56,351 nt of DNA from a virus. Numbering within the stretch: position 1 is the first letter of the stretch; each line of letters opens with the position of its first letter. This document shows positions 20,501-26,300 of the stretch, in pieces. Under the pieces are notes generated by a model. The model worked only from the letters and a program-made list of their open reading frames with translations, ran no database searches and was not told the origin of the DNA. The stretch covers positions 1-56,351 of IMG/VR virus record IMGVR_UViG_3300044568_000721; one strand, given 5' to 3'. The translations under genes and the position numbers were made by a program.

Positions 20501-22351
20501 ATTATAGATGCAGTTTCTACGGATTTACTATACGGTGGAAACGAAAGAAGTACAAACGCTGGGGTGTTCTATTACTTATATCCATCACAAGCGCAAGGTG
20601 CACAATTACAACCAACATTGACAGGTGTTAATTACGCAGGACAACTTTCTAAAAATGTTGCGGCATCATTAACATTTGTGACAGCATCACAATTAGTATC
20701 AGCATCGGTTAATTTATTAAGAAAAAATAGAGAGTTTATACAAAATGAAACCTTAGCTTACTTAACTGCTAGTTGGAGTACATTTGAGTATGATAAAGAT
20801 AAGTGTAAGAGAGATACTGGTTATATATTAGATGGTGTTACTACCGATTTATTATATGGTGGTAATGAAAGAGGTGTATTGAATGGTAAATTCTATTACG
20901 AATATCCATCGTTGGCAATCGTTGAAGGTGATGGTGATGGTGTTGGACAATTAGGACAAACAATTGATGGTATAAACTACGCAGGTAGAATAGCACAAAA
21001 GATTGCACAAAATATACAATTCGTAACTGCATCATTACAAGCATCGGCATCATTTGATTTATTAAGAAAGAATAAAGCATTTGTGGCAGAGGAAACTATT
21101 GCTTATGTAAGTTCTTCTTGGAGTGGTGTATATTATAACGAAGCAACTTGTAAGAGAGATGTAGGATACCTAATAGATGCAGCAGCAACGGATGTATTAT
21201 ATGGTGGACAAGAAAGAAGTGTGATAGCAGGACAGTATTATTACTTATATCCTTCTAACGCAATCAATAAAGGTGTACCATCTACTCAAAATCAATTAGA
21301 CCCAACCCTTACTGGTATCAGATATGCTGGAAAGACAGCTAAAAAAGTAATAACTAATCCAACTTATTTAGTACCATCTGCATCTCTATTAACAACAGCA
21401 AAATTGTTGACAGATAATAAAGAATTGATACAAAAAGAAACTATACTATTCTTATCTTCATCTTGGAGTAATTTGAAATACAATGAAGTAAGTTGTAGTA
21501 GAGATTTAGGATTTATCATAGATGCAATCAGAACTGACTTAGTTTATGGTGGTAATGAAAGAAGTATTGAAGCTGGTTCATATTATTATAAATTCCCATC
21601 AGTAGCAATATTAGATAGTTATGGTGATAATAATGGACAAAAGAAGCAAACGATAGATGGCATAAACTTCGCAAGAGGAATATCTGAAAAAATTGTAGCA
21701 AATACTCTATTAACTTACTTAGCACCATCTACTAAGAGAAGACAAGCAGCTGAAAGATTGAAATCTGGTAAAGATGAATTGAAACAAAGAGCAATTGGAT
21801 ATACAAATGGAGCTTTTCCATATTTAGTATATAATGAGGCAAGTTGTTCACGTGATACAGGATTTATTGTAGATGCAGCTGTAACGGATTTATTGTATGG
21901 TGGAAATGAAAGAGGAATCAGAGCAGCATCTTCATATTATGATGGTCAGTACGGAAGTGCAATAGCTGTGACTAGAGACCAATTATTAGAAACATTGGAA
22001 ACAAATCGTTATCTAAGAACTAGAGCAGAGTTTATAGCAGCTGGGGCACCATTAGAATCATTTGGTTCTTTGATTGTAGCAACTGGTATTGACTACTCTT
22101 ATAATGGTAGTGGTGTGACATTCAAAGCACTTCCTCCAAATCAGGGTGGTAGTGGTGTGGCTGACCCAATATACGAAATTACCGAATTGGGTGGAGGTAG
22201 AATCTTCTTCACATCTGGTAATCAGGATGGTGACTTTAGAATTGGTACGGGATTAAGTATTAATCAGGCAACTGGTACTCTTGTGGGTAGAACATTTAGT
22301 AAATCTCTATTCTCATTAGTAACTCCGTTCTCATTGGCACTACAAATATAA
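8531..22351 (+). CDS. Giant repeat virion protein (4,606 residues)
   Basis: One uninterrupted frame of 13.8 kb. Domains in order: fibre-like N-terminus with ITGSVFLTGSL strands (1-90); a right-handed beta-helix/pectate-lyase-like domain (about 95-380) starting with DGDDSNDGRSIQYPLRTIKRA; a degenerate cupredoxin-like domain (about 615-722); then 22 copies of a helical repeat with core C-x-RD-x-G-x-I-x-DAV-x-x-D-x-x-YGGNERS...YYY-x-YPS, grouped in five arrays separated by Ser/Thr-rich NGTGSxPT linkers; four FTCDMDGN repeats (about 2,795-3,130); and a short beta C-terminus. Giant proteins with such repeats occur in T4-like cyanophages, where their function is unknown. It probably forms a very long neck or tail appendage. 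The repeat cysteines are conserved once per unit. Start is ATG four bases after the preceding gene. Confidence 0.85.
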   Translation: MARLIPRKQIEEQQNISGSFRVGEDINIGNNTIISGSIFVSQSFFFGSATSSRNEITGSVFLTGSLVIEGDLRTGAPNTILSVTSSNTVLAVDTQRYAGILAKDFGANLPTLYVSSTDGDDSNDGRSIQYPLRTIKRAAALSTPGYDGRYGFDTGSVFNGYVIKVQAGTYLEDNPVILPKNTTIWGAGLRITKINAKTPTEDLFYVNSGCYIAEVTMGGLRLYPDQINPEKGFAIAFQPGAFITTSPYVQNCSQISNQENSFTELYEDIPPGGGGLYVNGDVIDPDSPLASMVLDAYTQISPNGVGCLVNGRGFIQLVSFFNNFSYYAIRVNNGGQATLNNSNISFGLYGMYASGSRFISGSGGNIQARDSVRGTWSCVVDVLNKGLENGLPTITKLNTAEGIRLTSPALYTQSRVSATTTLSTTAADEIFSDYTLISEIVDKGVTNFPTLLAKSSIKGYGFDSPYNILGAEQITSSISATQHDLNSTSASYAAILSILANGTGSFTFKSNTSASRQIGTDTIQPIANESPFTSSVSSSFGTILNIITKGVSVKPTYIANTSASIKGGSVEQTMLGVTSSLATINSVSASFSIVYNILANGTGSNILPIPANHQKSFVITNNNSSSFDFEGIGSNPTLTLFRGETYKFNVDAIETFGGIEYPFWIRTEQLEGITEKYDYNIGMVNNGDSRGTITFTVPYNAPNRLYYVSQNRSSMGGKIEIVNSSTTPFELIKNTLTYPATIQSGSIAKTGIDVVTAYEILVSNIEFIKDEVIQFVSSSWSGFSYPEETCKRDVGYIVNGVAKDLLFGGNEESIRNGLFYYQYPSEATTTQLGPTLTAMKHAAGVSLNLIRGKVYTEPTTEVDDVWNTIRDNKTFVQNEVITYLSSSWSNFYYNEAKCRRDTGYILDAVATDAKYGGNERSIIAGEYYYQYPSLAIVRGDGDGVGQLGQTSDGIRYASGLVDNLLKQKTFTAPDATTLSAYNNLLNNKELIQNETIQFINVAFPNLKYNQATCKRDVGYIVDNVATDLLYGGIERGVTAGRYYYDYPSLATTTQRTSTIAGVRYAKIIGDTIVQNQILDTPRIVYNDEKNFRASSLTNVSSSFSGSVTQQTSIGNTFSIIEGIVARGLSSIKSLLAQNTGLIWNKYNPLNVTNDSQITSSYTTPNEVNTIDRSFDIVNTIIGGGLIAEPVFTSSQANAIAVTGTTQTTASLAVSGSVTSSISASIAYVATIITNGTGSLGTLVSNLNSNVKVTNTPQYITGSGYYGTNTQSTQLSSSIKVITDILEGGLSFVPTLTSNVSASIKVTNTSQYISASYSASASNVNFISSSISIVTKIIEGGEFSAPAFQTYTNRVTSSNSVAAYEILKNNIPFIQNETIAYLSSSWAGFEYDETKCRRDLGFILSGSAEDLIWNANSASVFNGLFYWEFPSQAQGAQLQQTLDGINYASRLAQKVIQNVEFTTASANTLNAASLLVNNKVFIQDETIAYLSSSWSEQAYIESTCKRDVGHVIDAIRTDLVYGGNERSRNAGIFYYLYPSQATGSQLLPTLDGINYAGRMIQKIVTGSVFVAAEGNKVNASNLILRNKNLIANEVVAYVSSSWSEAEYNQAKCLRDTKYILDAVRTDLVYGGNERTRFAGEYYYRYPSAAIVGGVPSATQQLDPTITGVYYANQLVQNIIKNIVLSAPSTSALNAASLLKTNRAFLQQNTVDYANETYPNLEYIESKCYRDTGFIVDAVITDLVYGGNERSITAGRFYYLYPSQATGVQSEETIDSLNFTKGLAKLVAIGGKSIEDGFDIVANVIESGSNSAPNVVLNTAAGIKATTAQQTTSSISVSTSDKFIVSSSFGNILNILSNGTGSIPTTIVKNTNRGVNVLGGTQITSSITPAISEKTKVTTGFDIVLDIVENGTGSIPTIVTNVNSLIKRTTTNSYITTASISSTYLTASNNSFNIVLDIVENGTGSLPTLVKNTDSLVKITNTNQFTSSVIISSSLARNISGSFDKIINILENGTGSLPTIVLNTNNNIKVTNATQYLGGTPATQTEANAISASISIVTNIIANGIGSLPTVTLYTSSISSSNVVAAYTILKNNLDFIVSESIAYLSSSWSTASYDESKCRRDLRFILSGSAEDLIFNANSASVFNGKFYYQFPSQAQGAQLNQTLDGIKYASRLAQKLVLNTPFVTQSAQVKDAYTLLVNNKDFIKDEVIPYISSSWSTHQYVESTCKRDIVHIIDAVSTDLLYGGNERTINAGVFYYLYPSEATGSQIQETVTGIEYARDIAFKILKGNTFTKVSQNKLQAKELIYNNRAFIQNEVISYISASWSTASYNETTCKRDVGHILDAVTTDIVYGGNERSINAGKFYYEYPSQATTSQLGPTLSGIKYAKDLTDSVLKNSTFVSASNSNVTAYELIFNNKAFIQNETIAYLSSSWSAFSYNQTTCKRDIGYILDAVATDILYGGNERVAKAGEYYYLYPSLATVGNDGDTGGQLNQTLDGIKYAKGITEKIVANLLLQSPTTSELTGFNLLIDNKKFIQSESIAYLSSSWSGGDGFYYNETTCKRDIGHIIDAVRTDLVYGGNERSSKAGEYYYLYPSAAILTGSVSPTVATQKGPTLDGINYVAGTAKNIIENKVLISPTGFTTSSVNLLRQNKKFIQNETVQYIDAFFPNLVYLRETCRRDVGYILDAVITDTFYGGNQRSVIAGQYYYLYPSLATKSTQVRETVAGVDYAKALAKAIAQNIKLNTPTLTTNTDGNIKVTNTTQYTSSLGATTIEVNQISSSFGLVTGIITDGVKSFTPTTATYNPANGDFVITIPSHTLTKYNSIYIKPESFVFTCDMDGNRTEHKLPSIGQYAYSNKLQIQSVTTNTITVNVGASGPNVEFTPTNATYDPATGDFVMTVGTHSLSIGEGILISTGSIAFTCDMDNNQSVKSYPRFGIDPYAGRSMMITNTTPTTLTVSVGASAANKYFTPSAANYNALTGDMSVTVGQHGLGVGRSVILATGSMAFTCDQDGNATTHSYPRSGSGDPYLGKSIEIKSVGFTQHTVTNAPYNAETGDVTITIASHGFSNGDYIKLSDNSLTYNCVLDDNVVSKSYPRAGYDYPSGRWLSISGVTPNTFNINIGASSYTNSHTFVTASINGLQRQNGIFTINVGDAGSASGSIHTFVSASANAIKHLPQSIHTFVSASAGAIKHLPQAAHTFVRTTKNSISTIPVLVQNGDSLIKVTNTTQYSSSISASGAELDIITSSFKHVADIIENGVAFVPDSLARNYNYGFELSTPTLLHISSKEQTIGTGSYNLSTEITNVSSSYGNVVNVVKNGLSVLPTLVTNTSSSLKVTNVNPIRQATSASSFDTNKISSGFDLILSVIENGTSVLPTIISNTSASIKVTNTPQLISGSAAGRLQGKLISASLSLVIDVLLSNGTSSIGLKQSTFPIANSNAKINSAYNLLVSNSKFIVDETIAYMSSSWSGFEYTQSKCERDLTGILSGSAFDLLYGGNSASLFNGKFYFDFPSQATGSQLDQTITAIKYASGLAEKVVLNTPFTHISASINQPTSASWNSLRNNKGFIQSESIAYLSSSWSNFDYNETTCKRDIGYVIDAVATDLLYGGNERSVVAGRYYYDYPSQATNAQLEPTLTGIRYAKGTAMNVVVNKQVFTASLEAQYAYDLIKANKVFIQSESIAFVNVKYPNLDYSESKCYRDLGYIIDGVATDLLYGGNERSRKNADYYYEFPSQANGSGSQVVETVEAIKYAARITTASISSTLIPTPQTIPNTLANIKVTNANQYISASSATSTEATILSASIAIVTNIVANGTGSAIVSASLSLPTSSYTTPVSNDNRWIAYGILKNNISFIQDETIAYLSSSWSTASYDESKCRRDVGLIISGAAEDLIFNSNSASLFNGIFYYQYPSQAQGAQLNQTLDGINYASKLAQKVIQNVTYVTASAIVSASYALIRKNREFIQNETIAYLSSSWSTASYIESTCKRDVGHIIDAVSTDLLYGGNERSTNAGVFYYLYPSQAQGAQLQPTLTGVNYAGQLSKNVAASLTFVTASQLVSASVNLLRKNREFIQNETLAYLTASWSTFEYDKDKCKRDTGYILDGVTTDLLYGGNERGVLNGKFYYEYPSLAIVEGDGDGVGQLGQTIDGINYAGRIAQKIAQNIQFVTASLQASASFDLLRKNKAFVAEETIAYVSSSWSGVYYNEATCKRDVGYLIDAAATDVLYGGQERSVIAGQYYYLYPSNAINKGVPSTQNQLDPTLTGIRYAGKTAKKVITNPTYLVPSASLLTTAKLLTDNKELIQKETILFLSSSWSNLKYNEVSCSRDLGFIIDAIRTDLVYGGNERSIEAGSYYYKFPSVAILDSYGDNNGQKKQTIDGINFARGISEKIVANTLLTYLAPSTKRRQAAERLKSGKDELKQRAIGYTNGAFPYLVYNEASCSRDTGFIVDAAVTDLLYGGNERGIRAASSYYDGQYGSAIAVTRDQLLETLETNRYLRTRAEFIAAGAPLESFGSLIVATGIDYSYNGSGVTFKALPPNQGGSGVADPIYEITELGGGRIFFTSGNQDGDFRIGTGLSINQATGTLVGRTFSKSLFSLVTPFSLALQI
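10800..11760. repeat. YGGNERS repeat array A (3 units)
   Basis: Three 85-110-residue units. The first has a variant core (GGNEESIRNG) and the last replaces the usual SSSWS segment by NVAFPNLKY, the same terminal variant seen at the end of the other arrays. Confidence 0.8.
12600..13900. repeat. YGGNERS repeat array B (4 units)
   Basis: Four units. The first carries SGSAEDLIWNANSASVFNG in place of DAV..D..YGGNERS..AG, and the last carries NETYPNLEY in place of SSSWS. Confidence 0.8.
14770..16750. repeat. YGGNERS repeat array C (6 units)
   Basis: Six units. The opening unit has SGSAEDLIFNANSASVFNG and the closing unit DAFFPNLVY. Confidence 0.8.
16912..17925. repeat. FTCDMDGN tandem repeats (4 units)
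   Basis: Four units of about 80-87 residues, each with a Y-(D/N)-x-x-(T/N)-GD opening, an (F/Y)-x-C-(D/V)-x-D core and YPR-x-G before a GKSIEI-like strand and VGAS. The fourth unit is degenerate (YNCVLDDN). Confidence 0.8.
18855..19800. repeat. YGGNERS repeat array D (3 units)
   Basis: Three units. The opening unit has SGSAFDLLYGGNSASLFNG, and the closing unit NVKYPNLDY. Confidence 0.8.
20050..21960. repeat. YGGNERS repeat array E (6 units)
   Basis: Six units. The opening unit has SGAAEDLIFNSNSASLFNG, and the closing unit NGAFPYLVY. It ends 390 bases before the stop codon. Confidence 0.8.
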
Positions 22352-22375
22352 AAAAGAAAATAAAAAAATAAAAAA

Positions 22376-23293
22376 ATGGCAGAAGTTTTTGTACCCTTAA
22401 ATCGGTTTCAGTCAGTAGTAACAGGATTGACTGGAGAGCCCGATGAAATTTATACAACACCGGCAGGTGTGTCATCTATTGTGTTATCTTGTCAAATTAC
22501 AAATAATAGTTTGGTAACACAACCCGTAACTATATTTGTAACATCAAATAAAGAAATACCTGTACCTGAATTTGGAAATGTATATAGTGGTAGTTCATTT
22601 ATAAGTTCTTCTGTAAATTTATTAAATTTTAGTGGCAGTTTTGCTAGTGCATCTTTATTATTAAATGCAAATAGACAATTTTTAAGAAAAGAAATTGCAG
22701 CATATACACAAAACCAAAATAGTTTATCAGAAACTCCATTTACTTTTATATCATCTTATTTTGAACAAAATACTTTGGATGATGTGGATGCAATAAAATA
22801 TGATATCGTTAATAACACAACAATTAGAACAAATAAAGCAGCAAAAGCATACTTTGATAAAAATGGTGTATCTTTAATTGATTCAACTGAATATTCTGCA
22901 TCTATATTTGCTTTAGATTATTTAAAAGTATTATCAAATCAAATTATAAAAAACGAATCTGTAACTGGTTCTGCACTTTCACCATTATTATTTCAAAGTG
23001 GAGTTACTCAATCTGTATTGACATCATTTAATAACGGAACAAACGCTGGAGTTTCTGCATCTATATATGTTGTAAATTCTTTGGTAGATGTAATTAAAAA
23101 AACAATTGAAGCTCCTGTATTTATTGAACAGGAAGCTGTAAGATTAGTGACTAACGTAACAATACCACCAGCTGATTCACTTTCACCGGTGGTTTCTGGT
23201 AAATTAGTATTGGAAGAAACTTATGGATTTATTGTTTCTGGTTCAACTCAATTGACTGTGGTTCTTTCTTTGTTAGAAAGTGCAAATGAATAA
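22376..23293 (+). CDS. Beta-sandwich virion accessory protein with helical insertion
   Basis: A 305-residue protein. Its N-terminal 65 residues (YTTPAGVSSIVLSCQITNNS, QPVTIFVTSN) and C-terminal 55 (IPPADSLSPVVSGKLVLEE, FIVSGSTQLTVVLSLLES) together form the same beta-sandwich pattern as the whole 110-residue protein at 35172. The middle (about 70-245) is a largely helical, Asn/Ser/Lys-rich insertion. It is preceded by a purely A-rich leader without Shine-Dalgarno sequence and follows the giant protein by 24 bases in the same unit. It is likely a structural partner of the giant protein. I do not recognise a named family. Confidence 0.6.
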   Translation: MAEVFVPLNRFQSVVTGLTGEPDEIYTTPAGVSSIVLSCQITNNSLVTQPVTIFVTSNKEIPVPEFGNVYSGSSFISSSVNLLNFSGSFASASLLLNANRQFLRKEIAAYTQNQNSLSETPFTFISSYFEQNTLDDVDAIKYDIVNNTTIRTNKAAKAYFDKNGVSLIDSTEYSASIFALDYLKVLSNQIIKNESVTGSALSPLLFQSGVTQSVLTSFNNGTNAGVSASIYVVNSLVDVIKKTIEAPVFIEQEAVRLVTNVTIPPADSLSPVVSGKLVLEETYGFIVSGSTQLTVVLSLLESANE

Positions 23294-23312
23294 CAATAAT
23301 ATCATTGATTGA

Positions 23313-23340
23313 TATTTATAAGGGATTCTCTATATTTATA
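23313..23340 (+). promoter_or_regulatory. Tandem TATTTATA late-promoter-like elements
   Basis: Two exact octamers at 23313-23320 and 23333-23340, exactly 20 bases apart, in the 67-base gap before the 3,369-residue fibre gene (ATG 23361). This is the only place with two separate non-overlapping copies this close to a start, which suggests strong or dual initiation. Confidence 0.6.
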
Positions 23341-23360
23341 ACAAAGCTGGAAAGTAACGC

Positions 23361-26300
23361 ATGGCAATAAGTAATCTATTAACGGGCAGGGTAAGGGTTG
23401 TAAGCCCGAAAAATGTAACATCTGACAGGTATCAATTCTTGGATTTATCTCAAGCAGAGCCGAATTTGGGTGTTCCTAGCTTTTCTGCATCATTATTAAC
23501 GAATCCTGCTATTGTAGTTTCGGATAGTGAAGGTAATAGAGGATTTGCAAGAACAATTAGTTTAGACCAAATTTCAGGTTCTTTTTCTGGTTCATTTCAA
23601 GGGGATGGTAGTAACTTAACAAATCTACCTGCAGCAATTAGAATAGCTAGTGGTTCAGCAACTGCATCTTTTATAGGAGGCAATTTAGTTGTAAATACAA
23701 ATACAACAGTTCAAGGAAATTTAATTGTAAGAGATTCTATATTTGCAGAACAATTAGTAGTATCTTATATTTCATCATCTGTAATATATTCATCGGGTTC
23801 AAATAAGTTTGGAGATGATATATTAGATATACAACAAATAACTGGTTCACTTAATATTAGTGGTAGTGTTATAATAACTGGTTCTCTTAAAGCCCAAGAA
23901 ATAACAGGTTCTGTATCTGGTGCATTTACTGGAGATGGTGCTGGATTGTTTAACATTCCTCGTTCTGCATTTAGTGGTGATTCATTTAGAATAGCTAGTG
24001 GTAGTGTAACTGCTTCCGTAGACCCTACATATGGATTTAAAGTTGAATCGGCATTAAGTGGTTCTGAATTTACTGGTAGTGTGGATATTAGTGGTAGTAT
24101 ATCAGCATCGTTATTTATTGGAGATGGTAGAGGATTATTTAATTTACCAGCTTTAACAGCAACATTAATAGCAAGTGGTTCTGCAACTGCATCTATCGCA
24201 CCAAACACTGGATTGGTTGTAAATACATTCTCAACATTCCAATTTCCAGTATCCGCATCAATGTTTAGTGGTAGTGGTAAGGGATTATTTGATATTCCAC
24301 AATCAGCTTTAGCAGAGGATGCAACTTTAATAGCAAGTGGTAGTGTAACGGCATCGGTATCACCTAATTTTGGATTTAGAGTAGAATCTGCTACGGTTGG
24401 TTCTCAGATAACTGGTAGCATGTTTGTTACTGGTAATATTCAATTGGGTGTTGGTGGTGTTTATTCTGGTAGTGGTGCAAGATTATTCGATATACCACGT
24501 TCAGCATTAACTCCGGATGCATTGGTAGCAACATTAATAGCAAGTGGTAGTGTAACGGCATCAACATCTCCGGATTTTGGATTTAAAGTAATATCTGCAC
24601 AAAGTGGTTCTAGTTTTACTGGTAGTTTATTTGTAAGTGGTGGAATTGAAATTAATTCTGGTTCATCTTACTCTGGTAGTGGTGCTAGATTATTTGATAT
24701 TCCAGTAAGAGCATTAAGAGATTTAGACTTATCTAAGATTTCAAGCGGTTCGGCAACGGCATCAATTTCTCCTGATAAAGGATTGGTGGTAAATACATTC
24801 TCTACATTTAGTGGAAGTATGCTTATTTCAGCATCTAAGCAATATTTTCCATCCGAATCTATACAAACTGTATTTAACGTAACTAATAATGATAATTTAA
24901 ATTATAATTTTACTGGGGCAGCTATTGGTTCGAATCCAACATTAACATTAGTAAGAGGTATAACTTATATTTTTAATTTAAATGTAAGCGGACATCCTTT
25001 TCAAATAAAAACAATTAATACAACCGGAACAAACGATTTATATAATACGGGTGTAACGAATAATGGAGGTCAAGTTGGTACTTTAATATTTGCAGTACCA
25101 TCAAATGCACCTGATAGACTTTATTATATTTGTCAATTCCATGCATCTATGGCTGGTACTATTAATATAGTAGATGGATTATTGCAAAAAGGTGATGGTG
25201 TTACCATAACAGGAAGTTTGGATGTTAGTGATATTATTAGAGCTAGAGAATTTACTGGCTCATTTAGTGGTTCGTTTTTCCAAGGTGATGGTGGGGGATT
25301 ATTTAATATTCCAAGAGCAGCATTTACTGGAGATTCTCCTAGAATAGCAAGTGGTTCTGTAACGGCTTCTGTAAGTCCTGATGATGGGTTTTTAGTAAAA
25401 TCAGTTGAAAGTGGTTCAACTTTTAGTGGGTCTGTTGATATTAGTGGTTCTTTAATTATATTTGGAAATTTAATTGGACAAGAAATTAGTGGTTCAAGCT
25501 TTAGTGGTTCATTTCAAGGAGATGGTAGTAGATTAACAAATATAAACGTACCACCTCAAGTTGCAACAAAGATAGTATCTGGTTCGGTAACAGCTTCTGT
25601 AAGTCCTGATTCTGGATTCGTAGTAGTATCTTCTGATAAAGGTTCTCAATTTACTGGTAGTATATTTTTAAGTGGTAGTATATTTGGAAATTCAAGTATA
25701 GAAATATCCAGTGGTTCGTTTAGCGGTAGTGGTGCTAGATTATTTGATATACCAAGAGCAGCTTTAACGCCAGATGCTTTATTATCTACTGAAATAAAAA
25801 GTGGTAGTGTAACGGCATCGGTTAGTCCTGAATTTGGATTTAAAGTATTATCTGCGGAAAGTGGTTCTCAATTTACTGGTAGTTTATTTGTTAGTGGTAA
25901 TATATCATTAGCAAGTGGTTCATCTTATTCTGGTAGTGGTAAAAATTTATTTGATATCCCACTATCAGCATTGGCAAACTTAGACCTTTCTAAAATTTTC
26001 TCTGGTTCGGCAACTGCATCAATTTCTCCTGATAGAGGATTTGAGGTATTCGCTTCAGTATCAAACTTTTCTGGTTCAGTATCAGCATCCGTATTTAGTG
26101 GTAGTGGTAAAGGATTAACAGATATTCCATTTTCAGCGTTATCAGAAGAATTAAAAAGAATTGCTAGTGGAAGTGTAACTGCATCGGTTTCTCCTGATGA
26201 TGGATTTAGAGTAATATCAGCTGAAAGTGGTTCTCAATTTACAGGTTCTTTATTTGTAACTGGTGGATACATTAGAGTTGAGACTGGCTCATTTTTCTCT

